A DNA stretch of 64,000 nucleotides from Asterella californica (GCA_036924285.1 JAYKYS010000002.1:48561501-48625500), one strand, 5' to 3'. Numbered from the stretch's first letter, positions 1 to 13,341 are shown. Program-made: numbers and translations. The notes: generated by a model not told the origin, from the sequence alone.

Positions 1-1490
1 GCAATTAGCACCTTCGCTCCACCAGCCACGACACCAACTATCAAAGCAGGTTCTACACGTCCCTTTCACTGTCCGCCAAGCCTAGCTACAGGAGGCATTA
101 ATGTAAGATTCAAAGGCACAGAATTCGAAGGATGGATCCCTAGAAGGCATATATGTGGAGTTAGTCAAAACCATCTCTGAGATAGAGAAGGCAATGGTGA
201 CATGTGAAAGATTCAAATGATTCCACACAAAGAAGATAGACAAGAGTAGAAGCGATGAGAATTCATTTCGATATATTTGACAAAGTAGACTCTTAAGTCC
301 AAGTTCTCGAGGAGAACTTTCTTTGAGAAGCTACTTGTATCGAGCTCCACTGATTATCCGACCGACAATGCAACAAACAAAGCATCCCAGCATCCCAAAT
401 TTTCATATTGTAAAGTAGTTCATCATTTATCTGCCACACATCGCAAAACAATAAGTCACTACTAACGGTCTTAGAAGCGCTTAAGTTTTCCCCTCCTCCG
501 CAAATGCTTATGAAAGTAAAGTGGTATTCAAAATAGAGAAAGATGAAGAAGGGTCATTCTTGACTAGCAATAGAATCAAAACAGTACTTTGATTGACACC
601 AAAAGAGCTTATCGTGGAACTTAGAGATCAAACAAAACAAAGACAGAACAAACCTACCTCTCGATCAAATAATTCTCAACGATAATATGAGAGCACATAA
701 TCATTCCATTAACCTTCACAAGTATCTCTCATGTGTATTGCTGCAAACAACTGCATGCAAACTTCATCAAGAAAGAAAGTCATACCAACTCATTCACTCT
801 TAATAAACTTCATCTGCAGAATACATATAGTAGATAATATCTAGCACAATTATAGAATAAAGAGGCTATTGATTAAATCTACAAATCTTCTGCATATTAG
901 CCAGATATAAATAATTATATCTCATATAAACATGATCCAACCAAGTTTTCTCTCAACATTCTATCTTTTGGACATACGAACAACATGAGTTCGAGTAATA
1001 CTACTATCGTCAGTGTTCCTAGTTATGGAGCTCGAACAACTTCAAAAGAAATATCCTTTACAATAGTAGGATCCACAACTTTTAGAACATCAGTCCATAC
1101 AGTTGTGGTAGCTACTTTACCCACCTTAAAAGTTTCAAGCTCGAGGAGCTTTCAGTGCCATAGATTCGCACAAGGTCTAGATATCTTGAGGTACTCCAAA
1201 CTGCACAAAACCAACTGGATCCATAAACCATTCACGACGACTTTATTTCAAGATTAATATTTATCTGCACGTGAATCATCTTCTGGTCGATCGACATAGA
1301 ATCCACAAGACTTAGCAGACATGTATATTGCAAATGTTGTTTCCTTCACATTCACCGGACTTTGTATCATGCAAGGACAGAACAAAAATAGAAAAAGAAC
1401 AGGACAAAGTGTAGCATATTGTCGTGTCGTGGATCGGCTCTTATCTAAAATTCAAACTTCGATGCTTGTCGCTCCAAAGACACTCATAGG
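1..1490. other. Unassigned region
   Basis: No gene is recognised here. A 90-codon open frame (985-1257, plus) and a 59-codon frame open from the first base are present, but neither shows a family motif, and base composition is that of ordinary AT-rich intergenic DNA. It may be degraded transposon sequence. Confidence 0.4.
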
Positions 1491-1950
1491 AAGACAAGCT
1501 AGGCCTAGCTTACGGGCTTTTAGCACCATTTCGGATCTCCACTTTCATCGTATCAGTGGATAGAGCTCATTGTCAGCACTCCATATGCACTTTGTCTACT
1601 TCGTTTGGACGCCTAGTGGAGAAGTTACAAGACTCGAAAGATGGAGAAAACAAGCTAGGCCTCAGCTTACGAGCTTTTGGCACAACTTCGGATCTTTGCT
1701 TTTATCGCATCAGTGGATAGAGCTCCTTGTCAGCTTTCCATGGGCACTTTGTCTACTTCGTTTGGACGCCTAATGGAGAAGTTACAAGATTTGAAAGATA
1801 AGTAAAACAATTTAGGATCTTCATTTTCATCACATAGATGGGTAGAGCTCGTTGTCAGCTTTTCCATGGGCATCTTGTTTACTTCGTTTGGACGTCTAGT
1901 GAAGAAGTTATGCGACTTGAAAGAAGGAAAAATCAAGCTAAGCCCTAGTT
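1491..1950. repeat. Tandem repeat, about 157-bp unit, roughly three copies
   Basis: The phrase CTTTGTCTACTTCGTTTGGA recurs at 1590 and 1747 (spacing 157) and, altered, near 1873. The words between (AAGCTAGGCCT, GATAGAGCTC, TTGTCAGC) repeat in the same order. The third unit has lost about 30 bp. The short open frames across it on both strands are products of the repetition and not genes. Confidence 0.85.
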
Positions 1951-2220
1951 TACTTGCTGACTGGGTATTTGAGACTTCAGGCGGTATATCAAAGACGCAA
2001 GGGGCCTGCTTCATTATTATTGAGAGAACTTTGTACGTACAGAGACTAATACAAGGGGGCTGCTTAAAGGGTTTGCTTGTTCTTACGACTTGTCGGTAGA
2101 CGTTTTGGAGAATTGAGAAGTTCAATACACGCGCGCAAGGTGTCATTGGGTTCAGGTCTGTGCAGGCTACGCACAGGTTAAGACGGTTTGAGAAGAGACG
2201 GATCGGGGGATGTGTACTGA

Positions 2221-3405
2221 GAGAAATTGAGACGCAAGAGAGAGATTTAGAGATTTCAGTTACCTGTGAAGGAGAGTTGGACCGTTCGGGCCGTTCCGGA
2301 GTCCAAACTTGTTGTCCTTGGATCCATCGGGATCAGAACACCGAGTCTACAAGAAATTGAAGACGATACCAAGTTTCAACGGACGGTTTAGGAGTTCTGA
2401 GTGAAATTGGCTCGCAGGGAAGCGCTTGCGTCAAGTTTTTCATCGCTTGCGACTTAAAATTGGGTTGTTCTTCGCGATTGGTGTGCCAAGCTCTTCGTTC
2501 TTGGTGCCTAGCAACCAAGGAGTCATCATCTATGCATAGGAGAAGACAATACGTGGATTGGATTGTCGGTTTGGGTGAGGTGAGCGAGTTTGAGCCGCAG
2601 GGAGTCTATTTACGTCAGTTTTTTACAACTTACGATCAAATTTCTTGCGTGGTTTTGCAAAGAGAACTCCAAACGGCTTGTTTGGAGTCGCGTTGGATTC
2701 GTGAGAGCTAGATCTACTGTCAGAGAAGACAGATATCAGATCAAGCGATCCGTTTGAGCGTTGTGTGCGATTTTAAGCCGTAGGGAGCAGTTGTTGAAGG
2801 TTTGATCACCTACGATCAAAAATCGGTGATATCTCGTCTGTTGGGAGTCGGATCTGAAGGTTTCTTCAGTTAACGGAGTCAGTGGAGGAGACCCTATCGA
2901 CATATGAAGTCTGTTTGACGAAAGGAAGAAGTTCTCATATATGCCTTTTTCGATTTCTTCGCTACGGGTTTTGCTCTTTTGAGTTCGTTAGAGTTCTGGT
3001 TGGCTATATACAACTTGTGGTAGCTAGTTTTGGCTAAGAGCTTGTACATGGATGTGGTTTGGAATTGAGTTTGGATCGTGTGATACTGCTGTGGCTCTGT
3101 TTGTTAGCAAAGAGAAGTTTCTCTTGCTTTGAGCTACGCTTCTGTGGTTTTGGGTTAGGGTTGTGATTCAAGGGTCGTTTTTAGGGGCTTTGAAACATGT
3201 TACAAATCGCTCTGGTCTGTTTCTCAATTCTGTACTCTTAGGAGAAAGAACCGGCAGTGTACATATATTTGGAGTTGGTATATATCGTAGCATTCGTTTT
3301 CGTGGTTGTTTTTCTCAATCTTGTCTTTGTTTCAGCACACAACATCTCCATAGCCAGGAACCTCGCATTTTCCTGGACATCCTTCACGCAAAATCTGACA
3401 CGATA
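2221..3405 (+). repeat. LTR-like direct repeat, copy 1
   Basis: It begins GAGAAATTGAGACGCA and ends TCTGACACGATA, matching 4372-5559 over its whole length with scattered substitutions. The sequences beyond each end differ between copies, so these are true repeat borders. No open frame of note lies within it. Confidence 0.85.
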
Positions 3406-3480
3406 CGGTGATGAACTCGACGTGAAGGTTTGGGGTGGAGATTCTTCTGTGCGTGAACTTTGAAGAAGAGATTGACAATC

Positions 3481-4401
3481 ATGAGTGGGGATGGGAAAGG
3501 GGATGGAGATGGAGCTAGTGGTTCAGGTGGATTACCGAAGATGTAGTTGGATCCGGCGACTGCATCGATGTTCCAAACTTTCACTTTGTTCTTACGGCAG
3601 CAACAATCTGATGAGCGGAAGGAAGCTTTGACAACAAAGGTGCTACAAGCGGTGGTAAGCAGGATTGACCAGTTTGATGAGAGAGATGTCTCAAGATATC
3701 TGAGGCATTATGTGAAGGAGATGGAGCTGAACCGGGTCTTAGAAGATGAGATGATTGAGACGTTTGAGTTAGCAGCAGCTCCAGAGATTAGAGATCATGT
3801 TAAAATGCTAACGAAACATTTTCACAAGGATTGGGAGACGTTTGCTCGTGCTTTGATGGATGATTACTTCTTGGAAGACTCTGATCGAGTCACCAAGAAG
3901 TCATTCTTGGAGTGGGTTGAGCAACCAAAGAAGGATTTACAAGCTACTGAGTTGCTTAGAGAGTTTGAGAAGCAGTTTTCATGGCTGACTAGTAGTTGGA
4001 AGAAGGTTGAGGAAGCTGTTGGTCTGCTTACCAAGAGGGAGCGGAGACGAGAGAAGGTTCCTGTTAGAAGACTGTCACCAACACCTACTGCTGGAACATC
4101 TGTTCTTGTGGTCCGACTAGTGGTTCTTGTTGTTAGACATGTAGTACCAATTGCTCTAGTTGTTTCAGTTATTCAGGCACCTATGGTATCTCCCAAGAAG
4201 GATGATTCAAACCTTGAAGAGATTTTACGTGGAATGCGAGATCTGCAGATCAAGCTCATAAGATTGGAAGAGAAAGGGTCTACAAGTGAAGCAAGACCGG
4301 TTAAGAAGCAAGGCTGGATCCAGCGGTATATCTGGTGCGATGGTACTGATCATCCGCGCAGAGATTGCAAGGAGAAATTGAGACGCAGGAGAGAGATTTA
4401 G
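3481..4401 (+). pseudogene. Retrotransposon gag-like protein, broken
   Basis: The frame opens with ATG at 3481, has a TAG at 3544-3546, and then runs 284 codons. The body is charged and helical, like a capsid region (for example MDDYFLEDSDRVTKKSFLEW). It ends in a CCHC-type knuckle, YIWCDGTDHPRRDC, whose first cysteine is Tyr. In the family the knuckle binds template RNA. The middle has an odd valine-rich stretch (residues about 185-215 from the TAG) that looks out of frame. No protease or reverse transcriptase follows, because the frame runs straight into the second direct repeat. The nonsense codon, the lost Cys and missing pol make it non-functional. Confidence 0.7.
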
Positions 4402-5559
4402 AGATTTTAGTTATCTATGAAGGAGAGTTGGACCGTTCGGACTGTTCCGGAGTCCAAACTTGCTGTCCTTGGATCCATCGGGATCAGAACACAGAGTTCT
4501 ATAGGAAATTGAAGACGATACCAAGTTTCATCGGACGGTTTAGGAATTCTGAGTGAAATTGACTCACAGGGAAGCGCTTGCGTCAGGTTTTTCATCGCAT
4601 GCGACCTAAAATTGGGTTGTTCTTCGCGATTAGTATGCCAAGATCTTCGTTCTAGGTGCCTACGCGACCAAGGAGTCCTCATCTACGCATAGGAGAAGAC
4701 AATACGTGGATTGGATTGTCGGTTTGCGTGAGATGAGCGAGTTTGAGCCGCAAGGAGTTCATTTACAGCAGCTTTTTGCAACCTGTGACTAAATTTCTTG
4801 CGTGGTTTTGCAAAGGGAACTCCAAACGGCTTGTTTGGAGTCTCGTTGGGTTCGTGATAGCTAGATCTACTTGTCAGAGAAGACAGATATCAGATCAAGC
4901 GATCCGTTTGAGCGTTGTGTGCGATTTTAAGCCATAGAGAGCAGTTGTTGAAGGTTTGATCACCTGCGACCAAAAATCGGTGATATCTCGGCTGTTGGGA
5001 GTCGGATCTGAAGGTTTTTTGGGTTAACGGAGTCAGCGGAGGAGACCCTATCGACAACTGAAGTCCGTTTGGCGAAAGGAGGAAGTTATCAGATAGGTCT
5101 TTTTCGGTTTCTTTGCTACAGGTTTTGCTCTTTTGAGTTCGTTAGAGTTCTGGTTGGCTATATACAGCTTGCGGTAGCTAGTTTTGGCTAAGAGCTTGTA
5201 CATGTATGTGGTTTGGACTTGGGTTTGGATCGTGTGATACTGCTGTGGCTCTGTTTGTTAGCAAAGAGAAGTTTCTCTTGCTTTGAGCTACGCTTCGGTG
5301 GTTTTGAGTCAGGGTTGTGATTCAGAGGTTGTTTTTAGGGGCTTTGAAGTAGGTTACAGACCGCTCTCGTATGTTTCTCAGTTCTGTACTCTTAGGAGAA
5401 AGAATCGGCAGTGTACATACATTTGGAGTTGGTATATATCGCAGCATTCGTTTTCGTGGTTGTTTTTCTCAATCTTGTCTCTATTTCAGCACACAGCATC
5501 TCCACAACCAAGAACCTTGCATTTTCCTGGACATCCTTCACGCAAAATCTGACACGATA
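4372..5559 (+). repeat. LTR-like direct repeat, copy 2
   Basis: This is the partner of 2221-3405. Its first bases overlap the last ten codons of the gag-like frame, and it ends GACACGATA before unrelated sequence. Confidence 0.85.
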
Positions 5560-7277
5560 ACGTATTTATTCATGGATTAATATAGCAGGAAGCTGGGATC
5601 AAAAGCTCTTCATTTCATACCTATGTAAAAAGAAGTACATCCAGATGGACTATAGAAATCAAAATGAAGTCATGTATTGTCAAACTCTAGCATTCTAGAC
5701 CTGATGAAGACAAAATTCTAAATTTTCTTTAGAAATCTGTATCTCCTTGTTAGATCTTACCGTTTTGATGTCTCCTACCAGCTTTAGTTTGTGGACCAGA
5801 GTCCACCGTACAACTCTATCCAACAGAGAGTTTTTATCATCATTCCTGTGACCTAAGAAAGGTTTGGCTCTCTTCAGTTTTTCTGCCCCTCTATTCTTCT
5901 CTATAATGAAATTAATGAGTAGTCCATATATATTTTTTACTTTTGTTTCTCTCATGACATACGAAGCAATAGTTAACTTTCTTTGCTTTGCTTAATTTGA
6001 TACTGAATTGATTCTTCATCAGAGGCTTGATAAACTCCACATCCATGTTGAGGATCTTTAGTAAAGGTTTCTTCTGGACCGGTTAAGAGCTAGAGGGTTT
6101 GGTACACTCTAGATCCAAATGTATGTTGAGGATCTTAAATGAAAGTTTGGTACACCCGAGATTCATATTATTCATTGAAAGTTTGGTGCTCTTAGTATCC
6201 TCTCGCAACTGATATATCATTTTGTACTTCTTTTGCTCTAAGACCAAGAAAAGAATGAAACTGAGGAACCAAGTTCTCTTTGTCCTCCTCCTGCAAAGAC
6301 ATATACACATTGTCAACGGGTATGAAATCGAAGTGCGTCTCTGAGAAAAAGATTAAAGAATAGAAAACAAAGTAGTTGTAATGTGCACGTGTAAGATTCA
6401 GACTCAATAAATTACCTCCTTGACAATTTGAACTATGTTAAATGGTCTATGTTGGTATCTGATTTCTTGTATCCGTAATATCTTTGTAATGTCGTATACT
6501 GACAACAGAGATTTTTTAACAGATAAAAGAGTACGCACAGCTTTGACTGATAATTCTGAGTTCCATTCCACTGAAGAATGTATTGTACTCACAGTTTCAA
6601 CAGACAGGTGCACTATGGATAATTCAAAACTTTGTCTATACAAAAAGATTATGAATATATATCAATATTCAATACCTAAAACTTGTAGTTCTCCGTACAA
6701 AAATAAGAATGCAGAAACATAAAACACAAATGAACATAAAAGAAAATGTTGAAAGCATGTTTCTTACCTCCTTCACATGTTTAATTTGCATGTTCTGGAA
6801 GACTATCAAAGGAAGATACATATGTGAGAGTTCTTTGTTTGTGCGCAACAACTTAGTTATTTGAACTTACCATATTTACATAGATTTGAATTGACACAAC
6901 TGATGAGACTCCCATGGGCAAATGGATGAGCAGAAGAAATTCATCAAGGTGTATTATGATTTTTCACCGAGGAGGTGGATCGAAGAGATTGCAATGAAAA
7001 ATTGATTTTAAATGAAGCACTTCGTCTATGAGCATTGTAGAAAGCATCGAATATGACCCAAATCGTTCATCTTGGATTGCTTTGGTACGATGGATCGAAG
7101 GGGTTCTATGCCTTGGAAAGCGCTTGGCTTTTTCTAAAGCAAATAGTCGAAGAGACAAAAATATGTTCTTTTTCGGCCTCTTATTTTCATTCTCTTCGCT
7201 GCCTAGATGAGCTCAGAGAATAAAATAGGAAAAAATGAACGCCTTCCGATCCTACGCACAAGTACTGGAAAGTATAT
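5560..7277. other. Unassigned AT-rich region
   Basis: Several frames of 60-95 codons occur on both strands but overlap each other and show no family motif. Phrases such as GAAAGTTTGGTACAC recur near 6090-6190. I see no gene here. Confidence 0.45.
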
Positions 7278-7461
7278 CTGCTATGAATCAGTTGTTTTTA
7301 ACCTGCTTCGGAGTGAAGCTATCTAGTATGGTTTAGTCATTTTTAAACCTGCTTCGAAGTTAAGCTCTCTGCTATGGGTCAGTCATTTTTTGGCTTGCTC
7401 CGGAGTGAAGTTCTTTGCTATGAGTCAATCGTTCATAACCAGCTTCGGAGTTAACCTGCTA
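7278..7461. repeat. Tandem repeat, ~46-bp unit, four copies
   Basis: Units begin CTGCTATG (or CTAGTATG, TTGCTATG) and contain CTTCGGAGTGAAGCT-like words. Four successive diverged copies are followed by a short fifth stub. Confidence 0.8.
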
Positions 7462-7555
7462 TGGAGCTTAAAGACACAAGACCTTGGGATCAAAGAAGTG
7501 TCCTTAGGACCTTTAGGTAACTTCTTGGGTTACCCAACATAGCAGTAGCTAGGGT

Positions 7556-7691
7556 AAAGCCCGTTTTCTTCGCTTTTTGAATGAAGTACCTTTTCTCACT
7601 AAGAGAGGAAGAGAGCGCATGTAGATGGAGCAAAGCCCGCTTTCTTCGCTTTCTGAATGAAAGACTCTTCCTCACTAAGAGAAAGAGAGTG
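7556..7691. repeat. Tandem duplication, 76-bp unit
   Basis: AAAGCCCG(T/C)TTTCTTCGCTTT starts at 7556 and again at 7632, followed in both by GAATGAA...CTCACTAAGAGA. Two copies, about 85% alike by eye. Confidence 0.8.
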
Positions 7692-7984
7692 TCTGTCTGT
7701 CCTCAGAGGAGAAAATATGTTCTCTCAAAGCGAAGGCCAAGGATGGAGAACACAGAGCGGGGCGCCGAGAAGAAAAAGCCTAGTACTCTCTTGGTCCCAA
7801 GGGCCGAAGGCCAGAAATGGCTTGATGATTTCTGCACACAATATTGGAAAGAAGGACCGAAGTTCAAAAATATCTGGTCCGCACACGATATCCAAACACG
7901 CTCCTCGTGCACTCCATGCCGTAGGACCTTCGAGTTCGGATCGAGTGCTACGCACCTCCGAGCCTCTCACTTATATATTATCCA

Positions 7985-9797
7985 GTGAAAGATTCTTTGT
8001 CTTTGCTAAAAGCACTAGTAGGAGGAGACACCATAAGAGCCTGTAGGAAACACTCCACGGTGATTGAAGATTTCATATGTGAGGGGATCGTTTTCATGAC
8101 TTTAAATCACTATTTTTCTCAGACTGATGCAATGACTGTTCTATCATGTAGAATTCAGGTCTTCCCTGCCAATACTGTCGTAAAATCAGAGGATGAACAG
8201 ATTATGCTCAATTATAAGAACAGGAAATATGAGGGCATATTGGCTTCAGAAACCTCCAAAATAAGAATATATATCTATAATGCTCTCATAGATTTCTCAA
8301 ACTTGAAGGATTATCTTCATTTGCCACATAAGATGGTCCCATCTTTAGCTTATAGCACTGCTGAATCTCACGATAATATAAACCTTTTAATATCTTGGAT
8401 TAAAGAAGATATAGAAGAAGGAGAAGGTGCATATTGGATTCAAAATAAAAGGTTTCGATGCAAAGACTAGCCTTGAGGTATCTCGTTAGAAACTTATTTA
8501 TCCAACTTATAGAATATGGGCTGAAAAGAGAGATATGCTACATTTGGGTCATAAAAGATTCTCTTATGAACTTGTGTGGAATCTTCAATCTTTAGGTTTC
8601 AAATTTGAGAAATTAAGAAGGCATGAAGGGATGTATATAAAGAGAATAAAGATTAAAGAGAATATTTATAACTATGATAATAAGTACAGAGCTCCACTTA
8701 TCCAGGAAACACGTGATACTTTATCCGGAAACAATAATGTTAAGGAGGTCACATTAGAGACTCCTGTTCCAGTTTCTTGCAAAAAGATGATGATAGAAAG
8801 GAATCATCAACATCCATATCTCAATAAGAATCTTTACTAGAATTATCAGGAAAAACTCCTAAGGACTCCTCTTAAACAACAACTTAATAAATTATCTAAG
8901 GAATACAAGGTTGATATCAATACATTATTAGACAAGTATTTCAAGGATGTAAAAGATCATTCTTTAAGATACCAAGAACGAATGAAAGAAGTTATAACCA
9001 CAGGGGTCAAGAGTGTTCATTATATTGGAGCTATACCTTACTCATATATGCCTATGAGTACATCTCCTAGAATTCTTCCGAGTTCCTATGGTAAGTCCAT
9101 AATAATACGAAAAGTATCATTAGAGAGGAATTTTATTCTTACTTAGGTCAATCTCTCTTAGGAGAGAATAAATGCATTATAGATATCGACCTTCGTAGTT
9201 GTTATACATCTATTATTCTAGGTCTCTATCCCAAAGAATTAGAGTCTATACAAGTCGCTATCAGAGGGACTGGACTCTGAAATTATATGTATAAATAATT
9301 TGAGAAGAATGGTAGAGTCCATATTTATAGCAAACCTGCTGTCAAAATCTGTACCTATTCTTCTTTTTTCATGGGTGGAAGGATAGAAGGAAGATAGCCA
9401 TGATAGAAGGAATACTCTATAACTTTAGAAAGGATTTGGGACTAGATAAGTATCCAAAAAATATGAGTTTATTCTGAGAGTGAGTTAAATGGGTCTCAGA
9501 ATATGAGTTTAGCTTCTAGAATCTAAATTACACAGTCTCATGAATCAGTATGTTTAACTGTGTGAGTCTTGTCAATCCTAAAAGTTGGAAAAAGTTATGG
9601 GGAATAGCTTTTACTGAGCTTGCATAACAAATACTCACAGTGGAAAACTGTTACAAAATCTCTTTTCGTCTTGCTACTTTCCATCCTATATACAAATTTG
9701 CTCACCGAAATATTGAGGAGCCTTTTGGAGATGTTTTGGAATCCTATTCTGAATGCTTTTAATTCCTATTATCTAGTCGAACATACAAGATTATCCT
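7985..9797 (+). pseudogene. Family-B DNA polymerase, organellar linear-plasmid type, broken
   Basis: Coding remnants run through several frames: 7985-8470, about 8455-9145, then 9133-9475, with a possible tail at 9640-9760. The strongest signal is at 9182-9217, DIDLRSCYTSII, which fits polymerase motif A (an aspartate, then S-x-Y-x-S-I-I). It is followed at 9332-9379 by KPAVKICTYSSFFMGG, resembling the lysine motif B. In-frame stops lie at 9278-9280 and 9296-9298, and frameshifts at about 8455 and 9135. Type-B polymerases of this size are carried by protein-primed mitochondrial plasmids of plants and fungi. A nuclear copy of such DNA is the likely origin (inference). The exonuclease domain and the DTD motif were not located. 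Confidence 0.55.
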
Positions 9798-12196
9798 TCT
9801 GAGTCTCACCCAATGCGTGATTTGAAATTTATTTTATTTAACTTTGTTAATTAATTAAATCTAAATGTAAATTAAATTCTCAAATACAATCTTTCTGATT
9901 TTAACTTTGATACACTCTAATATAGCGAAAGTGTTCTCTCAACTGCATGGTATGCCATTGTATAAATATAGATTTAGATCTAGATCATGAGAACCAACTG
10001 CGGCTAGAATTCAAGGGTGTCCTAGCTCGTCCTTGCACAATATTCATATTGTGTCTGTATATACGTCCAGGCAATAAGCAACATTAAGATGATTTTAATG
10101 TGACCTCTTGGCTGTGTGTAAGAGCATCTCCACCACAGAGACGTTAACTAGAAGACTAACTGCATATTTAGTATTAACGTTATACTATAAGAGGCTTGGA
10201 AACATAGATTCCTCACCGCACTTAAGCTAATCAAAAAGTGGACCATAATGTTCATCATTTTGGCGCGAAAAGAACGTGACAAACACACACTATTCAGATT
10301 ACTAAAAGTCGGTGCTATAGAGATAAAAAAGATAATGACCTAGAAAAATACAGAGTAAGAGCGCGAAGTGAGAATCTAGAGTGCATTCAAATTCAGAACT
10401 CCAAGCTCTTCTATGTTTACCTCGAGCTCTCTTTCTAGATCAAGGTTTTGAAGCATCTGAACATTCTAAATAATATTCTGATAGTAATCTGAACGGAAAA
10501 TGACAATATTAATGAGAACTGAAAATATTTGACAAATGATTATCAATTTTATAAGGACCTCACATTTCCGTCCATTTGTTTTTATGTGGGTAGAAGTGTT
10601 ATGTGGATAAAAGTGAAAAGTGATCTCCCTATGGACGGCACGATAAAAAGCAACACACGAACCCCCCACCTCACATTCTGAAAGAAAGACCATACTAGCA
10701 CACTCCACACAACAATGGCAAAAAATCCTCCTTGTATATATATAAGATCGTTGTGTCACGCATCTACTCGGATCTATGCACATGTCTGTGGAAAACCTTG
10801 TGTGTGGGAGGAGGGATATCATCAACGAGCTCATGAGCATTAGCTTGTTGGTGCAGACACGTGTTGTAATAGCATTTCTTATGATTGTTTTATGAATTGG
10901 CAGTTGAACCTACCAAGGTTGACACGTAAGGTTGATGAACTCCATGGGATGTGTGCATGCACGTTACTCGAGATTCTCTGATGCTCCTAATCTACAATGT
11001 AGGTTCTGTCTACAATTTATATGTTTCATGCTTTCTTATCTACAGTATATGTTTCGTTCTCTCTGAGGAGGATTGGCATGAAGGATTTTTAAGCCTTGGG
11101 CTAGTTATCAAAGAAGTAGTTTTGATTCCTCTGCATTTAGGCTTGATAAAGTCGTAAGTTACTTGTTCTTGTTGAATCTTTTTGTCTTCTCATTCGTGTC
11201 CGTTTCTTTGCAAAAGATCATGATCTAACAGAGATGCTCTTGGACTTTTCAAGTTTATCCTCAACGTTGTCACCAGATTATTTGTAATACTCTTCTTTAT
11301 GTTTCACACTCGATCGTCGAGATGCATCTACAATCCAAACAATTCATTACCGAGGTACATCGCATATATGCAAACTCGACATTTCATTATAAAGGTACAT
11401 AGTCCACAAGCTAGAGACTTTTTTATTGAGTTCATTCATAGAAGCATTTTTATATTCAGTTTATAAGTTTGTAAGATCAAACAGACTACTAACTATGTTC
11501 TTTGAGTTATATAAATATTGTTCTTGGACTTATATAATGCAGATTGTAAAGTGATAAGTTTTATATTCGCGTGAGAAGATTTGATGTCACGTTTTTTTAG
11601 CAAGCAGATATAAGAAGCACATGTTTGAAACCAAACTTGTGATTCTTACATCTGCTTACGGAAGTTGTATGAGAGAATGTTGACAAGTAGGAACTAAGAT
11701 CTGTTTATTAAGGTGACTTGTACATGTATAGGTCCCATGACACATGTTGAGTTTGATGTTACTAACTGGATGTGAGTAGTTAGAGTTGATACAAGAAACA
11801 TGAGATATGGAAGGATCTCGACGTTATTAATTTCATCTCAGGGTTAGAAGTCTTTGGAGGAAGCGAGAGGTTAGAGAAAGCGGGAGATATGAGAGGGAAG
11901 GTTACGGTCTCCTTAGTCTGAGAGATATGCATGAGAGAGAAAATTATGAATTTTTTTATTCCCACTAGTCTAATAGATATGAGAGAGAAGGTTATGAATC
12001 TTTGATACTTGCTAGCTTTGTCTAGATCTGGTCTTGTATATAAATTTCACTTTCTAACTAAAAGTCATTCTAAGTTCGCTCTTGATCTCTTTGCAGTCTT
12101 GAGCAATCAAGGTTTACTTGTCCAAGCGAAGTTACTATGACATAATGGATGTAGAGGAGATTTCTTTCTTGTGTAGAGATAGAAAGATATACATGT

Positions 12197-12412
12197 ATGG
12201 AGTTGGTCTTGAAGCTACAGAGCTTCTTGGGGTGCACTTTCGAGACTGTATATGAGTTTATAGCTAAGAACATAGACGGATTTGTTTTTCTTGAAGTTGA
12301 CTTGAGCAACTCTTTCTCATGTGTTCATTCTTTGAAGTTGGAGAGCTTGATTCAGTTTTATCTGAAAGAACTTGCCACGATAGAAGTGTCCCATCTAGTC
12401 GAGAAAGAATAA
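12197..12412 (+). CDS. Short frame with weak SAM-domain resemblance
   Basis: A 71-codon frame contains ETVYEFIAKNIDGFVFLEV, which parallels LETVEKMMIEDIDGMEFLNL in the SAM-like gene at 31.0-34.5 kb, including the Ile-Asp-Gly ... Phe-Leu core. SAM domains are small helical protein- or RNA-binding modules. Downstream, a frame at 13008-13322 (104 codons, no motif) could be a later exon, but no splice pair was proved. If real, this is a remnant of a gene related to the transposon-borne one. It could also be chance similarity. Confidence 0.3.
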   Translation: MELVLKLQSFLGCTFETVYEFIAKNIDGFVFLEVDLSNSFSCVHSLKLESLIQFYLKELATIEVSHLVEKE

Positions 12413-13341
12413 TTCTTTTTTCAGAAGAGAGTCAACTATAAGAAGTCAGCAGTGCAATTGAATGTATGCTTACAGTCGACAGTGCAAGTGAATGTGCAGA
12501 CCTTGACGGAAGACAAAGACATCGTCTCTATCCTTTTGAATGATGATCTTAGAGTCTTACGATAAGATTTATAAAAAACACCTGCTTGGGACTGATAAGG
12601 ATTGGTATTACGGTAAGAAATACCTTGCTCATTATCATTCCACTCCTGTTCACAATAGAAATATCACAATGGTGCGGAGTTGGTTTTTGAACTCAAAAGG
12701 CTGAGAATTTTTACTGCAAAAGTTCAAAACCAATCGATAGCAGAATGATGCAATCAAAAGTCTTATCGGGACGAAAAAGCCAGATTGGAGAATCTTCACT
12801 TCCAACTTGATGGAGTAACGAAAGCTTTTCGATGAAAACTTTATGATATTTATAGTCCATGATTTGTGAACTTTCATAAACACAACAAGTTATTGAAGTG
12901 TTCTACATCTCATCCAATTATACCGCATCCCAAGAAGAAAATGTAGTTTTAGAGACAAAGGGTGTAGTCTCGGAGTCGATATCAAATAAAAGTACCCACT
13001 AGAAGAATTGCATGTTGAGTCTGATGTATCAACACATGACGTATCAGTTGGTGGTGATCCTAGGCCTTCAGGTACAACTAGACTTGCTGATTGTGCTACA
13101 GTCCATGGTTATTTTACTACGTCAGATCTTGGTGATTCTTGTACTAACAGGGACACTGCCGATACTGAGAGGGAGGAATATTTTATCCACATGCAATCAA
13201 AGAATATGATATTACTTGTGATAGCTATTGCATGTCTCGACTCAGTGGAAAAAACTATCAAGAGAGAAAAATTAACAAAAACAAAAAAAACTGAAGAATA
13301 CGTCAAACCTTGTTTTAAATGAAAAGTTACTTGTTTTAGTG

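Larger units (their letters stand above)
2221..5559 (+). mobile_element. Gag-only retroelement bounded by two ~1.19-kb direct repeats
   Basis: Two long direct repeats (2221-3405 and 4372-5559), about 95% alike by eye, enclose about 970 bp that carries only a gag-like frame. This fits an LTR retrotransposon that lost pol, or a non-autonomous derivative. Clean TG...CA ends, a primer-binding site and a target duplication were not found. The second repeat begins inside the gag zinc knuckle, which suggests a deletion fused gag to the downstream repeat. Class (gypsy or other) is unresolved. Confidence 0.65.

Noticed and set aside
1321..2146. Overlapping 60-140 codon frames on both strands
   Set aside because: Explained by the tandem repeat; codon content repeats with the unit.
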